A stretch of DNA of 64,000 nt, taken from contig NZ_CP090640.1 of assembly GCF_029633825.1 (NCBI RefSeq), positions 1,550,001 to 1,614,000 of the forward strand, written 5' to 3'. A program made the translations under genes and the position numbers. The stretch is from Burkholderia contaminans. Lineage in GTDB: Bacteria; Pseudomonadota; Gammaproteobacteria; Burkholderiales; Burkholderiaceae. Of this stretch, positions 35,824 to 46,437 are shown one piece after another (the stretch's first letter is position 1; each line of letters starts with the position of its first letter). The notes beneath the pieces were generated by a model, which was given only the letters and a program-made list of their open reading frames with translations, had not been told where the DNA came from and searched no databases.

Positions 35824-36993
35824 ATGACTGCCCACCACACCTTCGACGTCGCCGTGGTCGGCGGCGGGCTCGTCGGCAAGACGGCCGCGCTCGCGCTGAC
35901 CCAGTCCGGCTACAAGACAGCCTTGCTCGCCCAGCCGGCCACGCCGCGCCCCACCGATCTCGCATTCGACACACGCGTCTACGCGCTGTCCTCCAGTTCG
36001 CAGGCGCTGCTCGAGCGGCTGCGGGTCTGGCAGGCGCTCGATCACAGCCGGCTTGCGCCGGTCTTCGACATGCGCGTGTACGGCGATGCGCACGCGGAAC
36101 TGCACTTCTCCGCGTACCAGGCTTCCGTTCCGCAGCTTGCGTGGATCGCCGAATCGTCGCTGGTCGAGGCGTCGCTCGACGCCGCGCTGCGGTTCCAGCC
36201 GAACCTCACGTGGTTCGATGCGCGCGCACAGGGCTTCGACGTGCGCGACGACGCGGCCGTGCTCACGCTGTCGTCGGGGCAGGTGCTGGAAGCGGACCTC
36301 GTCGTCGGCGCGGACGGCGCGCATTCGTGGGTGCGATCGCAAATGGGGGCCAAGGTCGAGCGGCGCGACTACCGGCAAACCGGCGTCGTCGCGAACTTCA
36401 AGGCGTCGCTGCCGCACCGCGAGACTGCCTACCAGTGGTTCCACGAAGGCGAGATCGTCGCGCTGCTGCCGCTGCCGGACGGCCATGTATCGCTCGTCTG
36501 GTCCGCGCACACCGCGCATGCGGACGAATTGCTCGCACTCGATCCGGCGCAGCTCGCGGCCGAAGTCGAGCGCGTGTCGCATGGCCAGGTCGGCACGCTC
36601 GACTGCGTGACGCCGGCCGCCGGCTTCCCGCTGGCGTTGCAGACGGTCGACAAGCTGATCGCTCCGCGTGTCGCGCTGGTCGGCGATGCAGCGCACCTGA
36701 TCCACCCGCTCGCGGGGCAGGGGATGAACCTCGGCTTGCGCGACGTCGCGGCGCTTGCCGACGCGATCGCGGGCAAGGAGAGCTTCCGCAACCTCGGCGA
36801 TACGGTGCTGCTGCGCCGCTACGAGCGTTCGCGCCGCGAGGACATCCGCGCGTTGATGGTCGCGACCGACGGGCTGCAGCGGCTGTTCGCGGTGCCGGGC
36901 TCGCTCGCGAAGGCCGTGCGCAACGCCGGCATGGCCTTCGTCGGCGCGCAGCCGTTCGTGAAGCGCTGGCTCGTGTCGGCTGCGCTCGGCTGA
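35824..36993 (+). CDS. UbiH/UbiF/VisC-family FAD-dependent monooxygenase
   Basis: About 389 aa from the ATG at 35824 ([15 protein letters not shown]); an ATG at 35815 adds three residues. The FAD-binding GGGLVGK motif is near residue 10, the DG motif in [12 protein letters not shown] near 160 and [21 protein letters not shown] near 285, the set typical of ubiquinone-biosynthesis hydroxylases. It probably hydroxylates the ring of a ubiquinone precursor. It is divergent from ychF and upstream of the dsbC-like gene. Which ring position it acts on cannot be told. Confidence 0.85.
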   Translation: MTAHHTFDVAVVGGGLVGKTAALALTQSGYKTALLAQPATPRPTDLAFDTRVYALSSSSQALLERLRVWQALDHSRLAPVFDMRVYGDAHAELHFSAYQASVPQLAWIAESSLVEASLDAALRFQPNLTWFDARAQGFDVRDDAAVLTLSSGQVLEADLVVGADGAHSWVRSQMGAKVERRDYRQTGVVANFKASLPHRETAYQWFHEGEIVALLPLPDGHVSLVWSAHTAHADELLALDPAQLAAEVERVSHGQVGTLDCVTPAAGFPLALQTVDKLIAPRVALVGDAAHLIHPLAGQGMNLGLRDVAALADAIAGKESFRNLGDTVLLRRYERSRREDIRALMVATDGLQRLFAVPGSLAKAVRNAGMAFVGAQPFVKRWLVSAALG

Positions 36994-37087
36994 TCGATCG
37001 AACCTTCGGCCGCTTCGCCGGTCGGACACGGTTCCGTTACGGCGTACACTGTGCCGTGCACACCGATTGAGCTGAAGGAAGATTTCG

Positions 37088-37816
37088 ATGAAAAAAACGA
37101 TCCGCATCGCGTCGCTGGCGCTGGCCGTCACGATGGCGACGCTTGGCTGCACCGCGCAGGCAGACCAGACCACCGACAAGCTGAAAGCGACGCTGCAGGC
37201 CCGTCTCGGCAGCGATGCGCCGATCAAAAGCGTGTCGAAAGCGCCGGTCGCGGGCCTTTACGAAGTAAACCTCGGCTCGCAGATCATCTACAGCGACGCG
37301 GCAGGCGACTACGTGCTGCTCGGCGATCTCGTCGACACCAAGACGCACAAGAACCTGACCGACGCGCGCCTGTCCGAAATCAACAAGATCGACTTCGCGA
37401 GCCTGCCGTTCGCGAATGCGATCAAGGTCGTCAAGGGCAACGGCGCCCGCAAGATCGCGGTGTTCTCCGATCCGAACTGCCCGTATTGCAAGAAGCTCGA
37501 GACGACGCTGCAGTCGGTCGACAACGTGACCGTCTACACGTTCCTGTACCCGGTGCTGTCCCCGGATTCGACCGCGAAGTCGAAGGCGATCTGGTGTGCG
37601 ACCGACCGCGCGAAAACGTGGGAGGGCTGGATGCTCGACCACCGCGCGCCGTCGGGCGCCGGTACCTGCGATACGACCGCGCTCGACAAGAACCTCGCGC
37701 TCGGCCGCGGGATGAATGTCACGGGCACGCCGACGATCTTCCTGCCGGACGGCCGCCGCCTGCCGGGCGCCGTGTCGGCCGACCAGCTCAACCAGGCGCT
37801 CGCCTCGAGCAAGTAA
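37088..37816 (+). CDS. dsbC: DsbC-type periplasmic disulfide isomerase
   Basis: A 242-aa exported thioredoxin-fold protein. The signal peptide covers about residues 1-25 (cleavage near AQA-DQ). The N-terminal dimerisation part precedes [13 protein letters not shown], with active site CPYC at 131-134, and the cis-Pro loop [11 protein letters not shown] is near 205. A further Cys pair (CATD, CDTT) fits DsbC. It corrects wrong disulfides in secreted proteins, with DsbD as electron source. It stands about 95 nt after the monooxygenase gene and about 100 nt before the M61 peptidase gene. Confidence 0.9.
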   Translation: MKKTIRIASLALAVTMATLGCTAQADQTTDKLKATLQARLGSDAPIKSVSKAPVAGLYEVNLGSQIIYSDAAGDYVLLGDLVDTKTHKNLTDARLSEINKIDFASLPFANAIKVVKGNGARKIAVFSDPNCPYCKKLETTLQSVDNVTVYTFLYPVLSPDSTAKSKAIWCATDRAKTWEGWMLDHRAPSGAGTCDTTALDKNLALGRGMNVTGTPTIFLPDGRRLPGAVSADQLNQALASSK

Positions 37817-37918
37817 CCGACACACGCCGGGCCGCATGGCCTGGCCAGCGAGGGGCGCCCGCATCTGCCGGCGCCTCTCTTCGTTTCCGCCGCCGTATTC
37901 GACCGACCGATTGCCACG

Positions 37919-39718
37919 ATGACCCAGCCGATCCGCTATTCGATTGTTCCGAAAGATCTTGCCGCGCACCTGTTCGAAGTGTCGGTGACGGTCGCCGATC
38001 CCGACCCCGAAGGCCAGCGCTTTTCGTTGCCGGTGTGGATTCCGGGCAGCTACCTCGTGCGCGAGTTCGCGCGCAACATCGTGACGCTCGGCGCATTCAA
38101 CGATGCGGGCCGCAAGGTGCGGATCGCGAAGACCGACAAGCACACGTGGCAGGCCGCGCCCGTGACCGGCGCGCTGACGTTGCGCTACGACGTGTATGCG
38201 TGGGACCTGTCGGTGCGCTCCGCGTATCTCGACGAATCGGGCGGCTTCTTCAACGCGACCGCCGTGTTCCTGAGCGTCGCGGGCCACGAGGGCGCGCCGT
38301 GCGAAGTCGACATCGCGAAGCCGGCCGGTGCGGCGTTCCGCGCATGGCGCGTCGGTACGTCGCTGCCCGAAGCGCGCGGCACCAAGCGCTACGGGTTCGG
38401 CGCCTACCGTGCAGCGAACTACGACGAGCTCTCTGATCATCCGGTGACGATCGGCGAATTCGCGCTAGCGACGTTCGACGCGCACGGCGTGCCGCACGAC
38501 ATCGTAATCGCGGGGCGCGTGACGCAGCTCGATCTGGAGCGCCTGCGCACCGATCTGAAGCGTGTGTGCGAAGCGCAGATCGCGCTGTTCGAGCCGAAAT
38601 CGAAGAAAGCGCCGATGGACCGCTACGTGTTCATGACGCTGGCGGTCAGCGACGGCTACGGCGGCCTCGAGCACCGCGCGTCGACCGCGCTGATCTGCAA
38701 TCGCACCGACCTGCCGGTGAAGGGGTGGCCCGAAACGACGGAAGGCTATCGCACGTATCTCGGGCTCTGCAGCCACGAGTACTTCCATACGTGGAACGTG
38801 AAGCGCATCAAGCCGGCGGCGTTCGTGCCGTACGACCTGTCGAAGGAGAACTACACGTCGCTGCTGTGGCTGTTCGAAGGCTTCACGTCGTATTACGACG
38901 ACCTGATGCTGGTGCGCAGCGGGCTGATGTCGCAGGACGAATATTTCGCGGCGCTCGGCCGCACCGTCGGCGGCGTGCTGCGCGGCACGGGGCGCCTGAA
39001 GCAGAGCGTCGCCGAAAGCTCGTTCGACGCGTGGATCAAGTACTACCGCCAGGACGAGAACGCGACCAATGCGATCGTCAGCTACTACACGAAGGGCTCG
39101 CTCGTCGCGCTCGCCTTCGATCTCGCGATCCGCGCGCAGACGCGCAACAAGAAGTCGCTCGACGACGTGATGCGCCTGCTGTGGCAACGCTACGGCCGCG
39201 ACTTCTACCGCGGCAAGCAGGCGGGCGTCGAGGAGAACGAAGTCGAGGCGCTGATCGAGGAAGCGACGGGCGTCGCGCTCGGCCGCCTGTTCGCCGATGC
39301 CGTGCACGGCACGCGCGACCTGCCGCTCGCCGATTTGCTCGCACCGTTCGGCGTAACGCTCGCGCCCGATGTCGCGAACGGCGCCGCCACGAAGCCGACG
39401 ATCGGCGCACGCCTGCGCGGCGGCGCGGATTGCACGCTCGCAGCCGTCTACGAAGGCGGCGGCGCCCATCGTGCGGGGCTGTCGGCCGGCGATACGCTGA
39501 TCGCCATCGATGGGCTGCGCGTCACGGGCACGAACCTCGACGCACTGCTCGCGCGCTACCGGCCGGGCGACAAGGTCGAGGTTCACGCGTTCCGCCGCGA
39601 CGAGCTGCGCACCGCGAAACTGAAGCTCGACGGCCCGGAAGTCGCGCGCTACCGGCTCACGGCGGCTGCGAAGCCGGCTGCCGTATCGAAGGCCCGGGAG
39701 GCCTGGCTGAAGGGGTGA
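37919..39718 (+). CDS. Peptidase M61 family protein with PDZ domain
   Basis: A 599-aa metallopeptidase-like protein. The zinc motif HEYFHTWNVKRIKP is near residues 285-290, followed by the glutamate segment LLWLFEGFTSYYDDLM. The N-terminal beta-rich domain ends before HEYFH and a PDZ domain (GGAHRAGLSAGDTLIAIDGLRV) covers about 500-580. This matches the glycyl aminopeptidase-like M61 family. No signal peptide is visible. Full length and intact. Confidence 0.9.
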   Translation: MTQPIRYSIVPKDLAAHLFEVSVTVADPDPEGQRFSLPVWIPGSYLVREFARNIVTLGAFNDAGRKVRIAKTDKHTWQAAPVTGALTLRYDVYAWDLSVRSAYLDESGGFFNATAVFLSVAGHEGAPCEVDIAKPAGAAFRAWRVGTSLPEARGTKRYGFGAYRAANYDELSDHPVTIGEFALATFDAHGVPHDIVIAGRVTQLDLERLRTDLKRVCEAQIALFEPKSKKAPMDRYVFMTLAVSDGYGGLEHRASTALICNRTDLPVKGWPETTEGYRTYLGLCSHEYFHTWNVKRIKPAAFVPYDLSKENYTSLLWLFEGFTSYYDDLMLVRSGLMSQDEYFAALGRTVGGVLRGTGRLKQSVAESSFDAWIKYYRQDENATNAIVSYYTKGSLVALAFDLAIRAQTRNKKSLDDVMRLLWQRYGRDFYRGKQAGVEENEVEALIEEATGVALGRLFADAVHGTRDLPLADLLAPFGVTLAPDVANGAATKPTIGARLRGGADCTLAAVYEGGGAHRAGLSAGDTLIAIDGLRVTGTNLDALLARYRPGDKVEVHAFRRDELRTAKLKLDGPEVARYRLTAAAKPAAVSKAREAWLKG

Positions 39719-39865
39719 ACGGTCTGAAGCGGGTATCGGGGCGCGATCAATGATTGTTCTGCTGCTGCAACGATGCGTCGCCCTGAGCCCGCTTTTTCGC
39801 CGTCATGCGGCAACGCACAATGGCGTCACTCGCGCTACCAAAGCGCAACCCTACTGGAGCCTGAC

Positions 39866-40462
39866 ATGACGACCATTCTGCAAATCAATTCCGCGGCACG
39901 TTCGCAAGGTGCGCAATCCACGCTGCTGGCCAACGAACTGACGGCAAAGCTGCAACAATCGAACCCCGGCGCGAACGTCGTGGTTCGCGACCTGCTGGCC
40001 GATGCGCTGCCGCACCTCGACGAATCGGTGCTCGGCGCGTTCTTCACGCCGGCCGACAAGCGCACCGCGGAACAGAATGCGATCGTCGCGAAGAGCGATG
40101 CACTGATCGCCGAGCTGCAAGCGGCCGACATCATCGTGATCGGCGCACCGATGTACAACTTCGGCATCTCGTCGCAACTGAAGACGTACTTCGACTGGAT
40201 CGCCCGTGCAGGCGTCACGTTCCGCTACACCGAGAACGGTCCGGAAGGCCTGATCAAGGGCAAGAAGGTTCACGTGGTGACGGCCCGTGGCGGCAAGTAC
40301 GCCGGTACGCCGAACGACAGCCAGACCCCGTACCTGCGCACGTTCCTCGGCTTCGTCGGCATGACCGACGTGAACTTCATCTTCGCGGAAGGCCTGAACC
40401 TCGGCGCGGATGCGCAAAGCGCAGCGCTGGCCGGCGCACGCGAAGCGATCGCCGCCGCGTAA
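39866..40462 (+). CDS. azoR: FMN-dependent NADH-azoreductase
   Basis: A 198-aa flavodoxin-like quinone/azo reductase. The start is the ATG of [18 protein letters not shown], where the SAR segment contacts FMN phosphate, with [24 protein letters not shown] as the second FMN motif and TARGGKY as the third. It reduces azo compounds and quinones with NADH. It is preceded by a GGAGC ribosome site and followed by a bidirectional terminator. Confidence 0.93.
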   Translation: MTTILQINSAARSQGAQSTLLANELTAKLQQSNPGANVVVRDLLADALPHLDESVLGAFFTPADKRTAEQNAIVAKSDALIAELQAADIIVIGAPMYNFGISSQLKTYFDWIARAGVTFRYTENGPEGLIKGKKVHVVTARGGKYAGTPNDSQTPYLRTFLGFVGMTDVNFIFAEGLNLGADAQSAALAGAREAIAAA

Positions 40463-40501
40463 GGTCGAAGCGGGTGCGCCGCACCCGCCGCATCGTCCGA
40501 T

Positions 40502-40540
40502 AAAAAAACGCCGCGTCCCGAAAGGGGCACGGCGTTTTTA
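40502..40540. terminator. Bidirectional terminator between azoR and ung
   Basis: An A-run, the hairpin AACGCCGCGTCCC ... GGGGCACGGCGTT with a short loop, and a T-run, so it works for azoR (plus) and ung (minus) alike. Confidence 0.85.
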
Positions 40541-40581
40541 CTTGCCGGCTCGCGTGGCCGAAGGAATCGGCGGCGCGGCGG

Positions 40582-41484
40582 TTACGCGAGCGTTTCCGCC
40601 ACTTCAGGCAGGCGCCAGTCGATCGGTTCGCGGCCTGCCTCGACCAGATAGTCGTTCGCGAGCGCGAAATGGCGGCAGCCGAGGAAGCCGCGGTGCGCGG
40701 ACAGCGGCGACGGATGCGGCGCCTCGAGCACGCGATGCGCGCTGGCGTCGAACAGCGCACGCTTCGCCTGCGCGTGTGCGCCCCACAGCATGAAGACCAG
40801 CCCCTGATGGCGGCCGGCGAGTTCGCGGATCAGCGTGTCCGTGCACTGCTCCCAGCCGCGCTTCGCATGGCTCGCGGCGGCACCGCGCTCGACCGTCAGC
40901 ACCGTGTTGAGCAGCAGCACGCCCTGGCGCGCCCAGGTGTCGAGGCAGCCGTGGCGCGGTGTGTCATGGCCGAAGTTCGCGGCGATTTCCTTGAAGATGT
41001 TGCGCAGCGACGGCGGCGTGCGCACGGCCGGCGGTACCGAGAACGCGAGCCCGTGCGCCTGCGGCGTGCCGCGATCGTCGCCGTGGTACGGATCCTGGCC
41101 GAGGATCACGACTTTTACGTCGTCCGGGCTCGTCAGGCGCAGCGCGCGGAACACGTCGGTCGGGTAGACCGTCTTGCCGGCCGCACGCTCGTCATCGACG
41201 AAGCGGCACAGCGGCGCGTACGCGTCACTGTCGGTAAAGGGTTTCAGCACGTCGCGCCAGACGGGCGGCAGCGCGTCGAATTGCGCGGCGAGGTGCGGAA
41301 CGTCGGCGGCAACGGGCTGCGGTGCCGTGGGGGCTGCAGCCTGAGCCGCGGCCTTCTTTGCGGGCTTGCGTCCGGCCGCGGGCGCTTCGGGCGCCGGCGG
41401 AATATCGGCCGGTGCCGTTTCCGGCACGGGATCATCGAACAGCGACGCCTGTTGCGGCGCGCGGGGAGTCTTGCGGGTTGCCAT
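40582..41484 (-). CDS. ung: Uracil-DNA glycosylase
   Basis: A 300-aa family 1 UDG that removes uracil from DNA. The catalytic motif GQDPYHGD contains Asp131; the DNA-intercalating motif HPSPLSAHRGFLGC follows near the C terminus. The first about 60 residues are an Ala/Pro/Lys-rich, low-complexity extension absent from short UDGs but seen in Burkholderia. It follows the CYTH gene on the same strand. Confidence 0.96.
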   Translation of the reverse strand: MATRKTPRAPQQASLFDDPVPETAPADIPPAPEAPAAGRKPAKKAAAQAAAPTAPQPVAADVPHLAAQFDALPPVWRDVLKPFTDSDAYAPLCRFVDDERAAGKTVYPTDVFRALRLTSPDDVKVVILGQDPYHGDDRGTPQAHGLAFSVPPAVRTPPSLRNIFKEIAANFGHDTPRHGCLDTWARQGVLLLNTVLTVERGAAASHAKRGWEQCTDTLIRELAGRHQGLVFMLWGAHAQAKRALFDASAHRVLEAPHPSPLSAHRGFLGCRHFALANDYLVEAGREPIDWRLPEVAETLA

Positions 41485-41496
41485 GCGTGATGCGGG

Positions 41497-42123
41497 TTAT
41501 TGCGCGCGCAGCCGGTAGCCGCGCTGCGCCTTGCTGATGTTTTCGGGAACGAGGCCCGGCAGCGCTTGCTGCAATTCGGCGGCGAGCGTTGCAAGCGCCG
41601 CCTCCGGGCCGTCGATCAGTTCGAGTTCGATTTCGCTGATCGGTTCTCGGCGCGTGTCGTGTTCCGCCTGGACGACGATCTCGCCGAGGTCCACCGCGGC
41701 TTCGACCGTTGCGCCGCCGATTGCGATGCGCCACAGCGTACGCGAAAAATCCGTGCGGAACAGCGCCGACAGCTTGCCGGCCGCGTCATTCAGTGCGGCG
41801 GCGGCTTCCGGCACGTCGCAGGCCGCGACGAGCGCATCGATCTCGAGCGCGTCGCCGGCGACCGGCAGCTCCCATTCGTGGCGCCGATGCAGGCCGCCTT
41901 CCGCGCTGCCGACCGTCTTGAACGTCTGCAGCCAGCCTTGCGGCGCGCGGCGCACGCGCACCGCGCTTTTCGAGCGGGCGAGCGCGAGATCGGGCGTGTC
42001 GTAATAGACGTTCGCGAGCGTGATGTCGCGACCGGGTTCGCCGGTCAGCGTCTCGAAGAAGCGTCGTGCGGCGTCGGCCTGGCCGGCAGGCAGCGCGAGC
42101 TTGATTTCCTTTTCGATCGCCAT
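41497..42123 (-). CDS. CYTH domain protein (triphosphatase-like)
   Basis: A 208-aa protein starting at the ATG of [11 protein letters not shown], overlapping the trpC stop (TGATG). The EIEIKL-like EKEIKLAL motif, the run of R/K residues on alternating strands (YYDTPDLALARSKSAVRVRR) and the late E-x-E (ISEIELELIDG) define the CYTH tunnel enzymes that hydrolyse triphosphates. The in vivo substrate is probably inorganic triphosphate. It is the last part of the trp transcript. Confidence 0.88.
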   Translation of the reverse strand: MAIEKEIKLALPAGQADAARRFFETLTGEPGRDITLANVYYDTPDLALARSKSAVRVRRAPQGWLQTFKTVGSAEGGLHRRHEWELPVAGDALEIDALVAACDVPEAAAALNDAAGKLSALFRTDFSRTLWRIAIGGATVEAAVDLGEIVVQAEHDTRREPISEIELELIDGPEAALATLAAELQQALPGLVPENISKAQRGYRLRAQ

Positions 42124-42908
42124 CAGAAGAACATCCGTGCGAGCTCTTCGCCGGGCTGGTCGGCACGCATGAACGCTTCGCCGACGAGGAACGTGTTCAC
42201 GTTCGCCGCACGCATCGTGTCGACGTCGGTGCGCGACAGGATGCCCGATTCGGTCACGACGATGCGGTCCGCCGGAATCATGTCGAGCATGTCGAGCGTG
42301 GTCTGGATCGACGTCTCGAACGTGCGCAGGTTGCGGTTGTTGATGCCGAGCAGGGGTGTCTTGAGCGTCAGCGCCTGCTCCATCTCGTTGCGGTCGTGTA
42401 CTTCGACCAGCACCGCGAGGCCGAGCGAGTGCGCATACGCTTCGAGATCCTGCATCAGCGGCGTGTCGAGCGCGGCCGCGATCAGCAGGATCGCGTCGGC
42501 GCCCATCGCGCGCGCTTCGATGATCTGGTACGCGTCGACGATGAAGTCCTTGCGCAGCACCGGCAGCGTGCAGGCCGCGCGCGCTTCCTCGAGATAGCGG
42601 ACGCTGCCCTGGAAGAACTGCTCGTCGGTCAGCACCGACAGGCACGCGGCGCCGTGCGCCGCATACGAGCGCGCGATATCGGCCGGCACGAAATGCTCGC
42701 GCAGCACGCCCTTCGACGGGCTGGCCTTCTTGATTTCGGCAATCACGGCTGCGCGGCCGGCCGCGTGCTTCGCACGCAATGCGCCGACGAAGTCGCGCAG
42801 GTCGCGCGCGGACGCTTCCAGTTTCAGTGCCTCGAGCGGTGCGCTGCGCATGGCCGCCGCGACTTCTTCGCGCTTGACGGCGATGATTCGGTCGAGAATG
42901 TCGCTCAT
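42123..42908 (-). CDS. trpC: Indole-3-glycerol phosphate synthase
   Basis: A 261-aa TIM-barrel enzyme of tryptophan synthesis that closes the indole ring. Key blocks are [15 protein letters not shown] (phosphate and catalytic Lys), [24 protein letters not shown], and [13 protein letters not shown]. It lies 29 nt after trpD and overlaps the CYTH gene. Monofunctional, not fused to TrpF, as usual in Burkholderia. Confidence 0.97.
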   Translation of the reverse strand: MSDILDRIIAVKREEVAAAMRSAPLEALKLEASARDLRDFVGALRAKHAAGRAAVIAEIKKASPSKGVLREHFVPADIARSYAAHGAACLSVLTDEQFFQGSVRYLEEARAACTLPVLRKDFIVDAYQIIEARAMGADAILLIAAALDTPLMQDLEAYAHSLGLAVLVEVHDRNEMEQALTLKTPLLGINNRNLRTFETSIQTTLDMLDMIPADRIVVTESGILSRTDVDTMRAANVNTFLVGEAFMRADQPGEELARMFF

Positions 42909-42937
42909 GTGGATTCCTGCTTGATTCGTAAAGGGAG

Positions 42938-43969
42938 TCAGCGCTTGAACTGCTGCGTGAAGCGCACGAGTTCGTCGACTTTGGCGCGAGCCTTGCCGCT
43001 CGCGATCGCCTCGCGGGCCAGCTGGATGCCGTCCGCGATCGATTCGGCGACGTTCGCTGCATAGAGCGCGGTGCCCGCGTTCAGCGTGACGATCTCGCGC
43101 GCGACGCCCGGCTGGTTGTCCAGCGCGCCGAGCAGCATCGTGCGCGATTCGTCGGCATTTTCCACCTTCAGCGTGCGGTTCGACACCATCTGCAGGCCGA
43201 AGTCTTCCGGATGGATCTCGTATTCGTGCACCTTGCCGTCGCGCAGTTCGCCGACGAGCGTCGCCGCGCCGAGCGATACCTCGTCCATCCCGTCCTTGCC
43301 GTACACGACGAGCACGTGCTGCGCGCCCAGACGCTGCATCACGCGCACCTGGATGCCGACGAGGTCGGGGTGGAACACGCCCATCAGCTGGTTCGGCGCG
43401 CCGGCCGGGTTGGTCAGCGGGCCGAGGATGTTGAAGATCGTGCGCACGCCGAGCTCGCGGCGCACGGCTGCGATGTTCTTCATCGCCGGGTGATGGTTCG
43501 GCGCGAACATGAAGCCCATGCCCGTTTCGGCGATCGACGCGGCAACCTGCTCGGACTGCAGGTCGATGTTCACGCCGAGCGCCTCGAGCACGTCGGCGCT
43601 GCCGGACTTGCTCGATACGCCGCGGTTGCCGTGCTTCGCGACTTTCGCGCCGGCCGCGGCCGTGACGAACATCGACGCGGTCGAGATGTTGAACGTGTGC
43701 GAGCCGTCGCCGCCGGTGCCGACGATGTCGACGAAGTTCGAGTTGTCCTGCACTTCGACGTGGTTCGCGAATTCGCGCATCACGGTCGCGGCGGCGGCGA
43801 TCTCGCCGATCGTTTCCTTCTTCACGCGCAGCCCGGTGATGATCGCGGCCGCCATCACGGGCGACATGTCGCCGCGCATGATGAGCCGCATCAGGTGCAG
43901 CATCTCGTCGTGGAAGATTTCGCGGTGCTCGATCGTGCGCTGCAGCGCTTCCTGCGGGGTAATCGTCAT
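42938..43969 (-). CDS. trpD: Anthranilate phosphoribosyltransferase
   Basis: A 343-aa enzyme adding phosphoribose to anthranilate. It has the PRPP-binding block [39 protein letters not shown], and the conserved middle [19 protein letters not shown]. It starts 13 nt after the trpG stop. Full length. Confidence 0.97.
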   Translation of the reverse strand: MTITPQEALQRTIEHREIFHDEMLHLMRLIMRGDMSPVMAAAIITGLRVKKETIGEIAAAATVMREFANHVEVQDNSNFVDIVGTGGDGSHTFNISTASMFVTAAAGAKVAKHGNRGVSSKSGSADVLEALGVNIDLQSEQVAASIAETGMGFMFAPNHHPAMKNIAAVRRELGVRTIFNILGPLTNPAGAPNQLMGVFHPDLVGIQVRVMQRLGAQHVLVVYGKDGMDEVSLGAATLVGELRDGKVHEYEIHPEDFGLQMVSNRTLKVENADESRTMLLGALDNQPGVAREIVTLNAGTALYAANVAESIADGIQLAREAIASGKARAKVDELVRFTQQFKR

Positions 43970-43982
43970 CGTGAGGCTCCCG

Positions 43983-44573
43983 TCAGGCGGCTTGCGCGGC
44001 CGCGGCGCGTGCCTGTTTCAGGAAATTCTCGAGCAGCGCGTGGCCATGCTCGGACAGGATCGATTCCGGGTGGAACTGCACGCCCTCGATCGGCAGCGTC
44101 TTGTGGCGCACGCCCATGATTTCGCCGTCGTCGGTCCAGGCGGACACTTCGAGGCAGTCGGGCAGCGATTCGCGCTCGATCGCGAGCGAGTGATAGCGCG
44201 TGACGTCGAAGTGCTTCGGCAGGTCGGCGAATACGCCGCGGCAGTCGGTTTCGATCTTGCTCACCTTGCCGTGCATGATGGTCTTCGCGCGCACGACACG
44301 GCCGCCGAAGGCCTCGCCGATCGCCTGATGGCCGAGGCACACGCCGAGGATCGGCTTCTTGCCCGCGAATTCCTTCAGCACGTCGAGCGTGATGCCCGCG
44401 TGCTGCGGGTTGCTCGGGCCGGGCGACAGGCAGATCGCGTCGGGGTTCAGGCTCGTGATTTCGTCGAGCGTGATTTCGTCGTTGCGGTAGGTGCGCACGT
44501 CCTCGCCGAGTTCGCCGAAGTACTGGACCAGGTTGTAGGTAAACGAGTCGTAGTTGTCGATCATGAGCAGCAT
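43983..44573 (-). CDS. trpG: Anthranilate synthase component II (glutamine amidotransferase)
   Basis: A 196-aa class I glutaminase subunit. The start is the ATG of [19 protein letters not shown], not the longer upstream frame, which is a trpE shadow. It carries the oxyanion loop [11 protein letters not shown], the nucleophile in [13 protein letters not shown] and the final His/Glu in [14 protein letters not shown]. It supplies ammonia to TrpE. It is 13 nt downstream of trpE. Confidence 0.97.
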   Translation of the reverse strand: MLLMIDNYDSFTYNLVQYFGELGEDVRTYRNDEITLDEITSLNPDAICLSPGPSNPQHAGITLDVLKEFAGKKPILGVCLGHQAIGEAFGGRVVRAKTIMHGKVSKIETDCRGVFADLPKHFDVTRYHSLAIERESLPDCLEVSAWTDDGEIMGVRHKTLPIEGVQFHPESILSEHGHALLENFLKQARAAAAQAA

Positions 44574-44586
44574 GGTCAGTCTCCGG

Positions 44587-46080
44587 TCAGAAGTCGCTAT
44601 CGAGGCCGTCCTGGACCTGTTCGGCCGCACGCAGCACCGCGCGCGCCTTGTTCTCGGTCTCTTGCCATTCGGATTCGGGCACCGAATCCGCGACGACACC
44701 GGCCGCCGCTTGCACATACAGGTTGCCGTTGTGAATCAGGCCCGTGCGGATCGCGATCGCGAGATCCATCTCGCCCGAGAACGACAGGTAGCCGACGGCG
44801 CCACCGTACAGCCCGCGCTTGACCGGCTCCAGTTCGTCGATCAGTTCCATCGCACGGACCTTCGGCGCGCCGGACAGCGTGCCGGCCGGGAACGTCGCGC
44901 GCAGCACGTCGTAGTTCGTCATGCCGGGCTTCAGCTTGCCTTCGACCGAGCTGACGATGTGCTGCACGTGCGAGTATTTCTCGATGACCATCTGGTCCGT
45001 TACGTGCACCGAGCCGATTTCCGCGATGCGGCCGACGTCGTTGCGCGCGAGGTCGATCAGCATCACGTGCTCGGCGATCTCCTTCGGATCGTTGAGCAGC
45101 TCGGTCGCGAGTTCCGCGTCGCGCTCGGGCGTGTTGCCGCGCGGTCGCGTGCCTGCGAGCGGGCGAATCGTGACGATCTGGTCCTCGCCGCGCTTTTCCT
45201 GGCGCACGAGGATTTCCGGCGATGCGCCGACCACGTGGAAATCGCCGAAGTTGTAGTAGTACATGTACGGCGACGGGTTCAGCGAACGCAGCGCGCGATA
45301 CAGCGACAGCGGATTGTCGCGGTACGGCTTCGTCAGACGCTGGCCGACCTGGATCTGCATCAGTTCGCCGGCAGCGATGTATTCCTTCGCCTGGCGCACG
45401 GCGGCCAGATAGTCGTCCTTCTTGAACTCGCGGAACGTCTCGGTGCGCACGCTCGCCGACGTGACGGGCGGCTGCACGGTCGTGCGCAGGCGCTGCTTCA
45501 GTTCGCGCAGGCGCTGTTTCGCCTTCGTATAGGCTTCGGCCTGGCTCGGGTCCGCGTAGATGATCAGGTACAGCTTGCCGGCGAGGTTGTCGATCACCGC
45601 GACTTCCTCGGTCAGCAGCAACTGGATGTCGGGCAGGCCGAGGTCGTCGCGCGGCGCGGTATTCGCGAGCTTCTTTTCGATGTAGCGCACCGCGTCGTAG
45701 CCGAAATAGCCGGCGAGACCGCCGCAGAAACGCGGCAGGCCCGGGCGTTGCGCCACCTTGAAGCGCGCCTGGAACGATTCGATGAACTGGAACGGGTCGC
45801 CGTCATGTGTCTCGACGACCTGGCCGTCGCGCACGACTTCCGACACGCCGTTGCGGGTCCGTACGAGCGTACGGGCGGGCAGGCCGATGAACGAATAGCG
45901 GCCGAAGCGTTCACCGCCCACCACCGATTCGAGCAGGAACGAGTTGGCGCCCGAGCGTTCGGGCTGGGCCAGCTTCAGGTAGAGGGACAGCGGCGTTTCG
46001 AGATCGGCGAGGGCTTCCGCGATCAGCGGGATGCGGTTGTAGCCTTCGTTCGCGAGCGATTGAAATTCGAGTTCGGTCAT
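44587..46080 (-). CDS. trpE: Anthranilate synthase component I
   Basis: A 497-aa chorismate-binding enzyme converting chorismate and ammonia to anthranilate. The start is the ATG of [19 protein letters not shown]. The N-terminal tryptophan-feedback motif LLESV is present, and the C-terminal catalytic part has [25 protein letters not shown], and [16 protein letters not shown]. It is first gene of the trpEGDC-CYTH-ung run and is preceded by a leader peptide and attenuator hairpin. Confidence 0.97.
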   Translation of the reverse strand: MTELEFQSLANEGYNRIPLIAEALADLETPLSLYLKLAQPERSGANSFLLESVVGGERFGRYSFIGLPARTLVRTRNGVSEVVRDGQVVETHDGDPFQFIESFQARFKVAQRPGLPRFCGGLAGYFGYDAVRYIEKKLANTAPRDDLGLPDIQLLLTEEVAVIDNLAGKLYLIIYADPSQAEAYTKAKQRLRELKQRLRTTVQPPVTSASVRTETFREFKKDDYLAAVRQAKEYIAAGELMQIQVGQRLTKPYRDNPLSLYRALRSLNPSPYMYYYNFGDFHVVGASPEILVRQEKRGEDQIVTIRPLAGTRPRGNTPERDAELATELLNDPKEIAEHVMLIDLARNDVGRIAEIGSVHVTDQMVIEKYSHVQHIVSSVEGKLKPGMTNYDVLRATFPAGTLSGAPKVRAMELIDELEPVKRGLYGGAVGYLSFSGEMDLAIAIRTGLIHNGNLYVQAAAGVVADSVPESEWQETENKARAVLRAAEQVQDGLDSDF

Positions 46081-46298
46081 GTTCCGGTCCTGTTCGGGAC
46101 GAGCGGCGCGTGCGCCAGGGATCATTTGACGCTGCGCGGGCTGCCGTCGGCGAAAGGGCGGTCGATCGAGAAGTGCCTGTTGCCGGCCGGCACTCCGGGC
46201 GTGAACGTCGCGAGCCTGCGGCCGCGCCTGAACGCAAGCGTTCGAACGCGGTAGAACTCGAGGTGGTGCGACGATCGGCGCGCGGATGCGCAGCGAGA

Positions 46299-46330
46299 TA
46301 AAAAACGGCGCTGAAGACGTGCTTCAGCGT
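46299..46330 (-). terminator. trp attenuator hairpin
   Basis: On the minus strand, GCTGAAG and CTTCAGC form a perfect stem with a 5-nt loop, followed by GCCG and six T residues. It lies between the leader peptide stop (46346) and trpE (46080), the place expected for an attenuation terminator. Confidence 0.85.
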
Positions 46331-46345
46331 ACCTCATCGAAGAGG

Positions 46346-46420
46346 TTAGCGCGACCAGCGACGCCAGGGCCAGGCTCCCCGGTCGATGCTGCTCAGACTC
46401 CGTTTTTTATTCAGAAACAT
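46346..46420 (-). CDS. trpL: trp operon leader peptide
   Basis: A 24-aa peptide on the minus strand starting MFLNKK and containing WPWRRW, three Trp within six residues, two codons before the stop. Directly downstream is the terminator hairpin at 46299-46330, then trpE. Ribosome stalling at the Trp codons when charged tRNA-Trp is scarce would favour antitermination. Composition and position make this call strong although the peptide is too short for standard gene finders. Confidence 0.9.
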   Translation of the reverse strand: MFLNKKRSLSSIDRGAWPWRRWSR

Positions 46421-46437
46421 GCAGATGGAAGAAATAA

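Noticed and set aside
34471..37227. 918-aa minus-strand open frame
   Set aside because: Only its C-terminal 365 residues are real (YchF). The rest is the antisense of the monooxygenase gene, with Arg/Ala-rich shadow composition and no domain.
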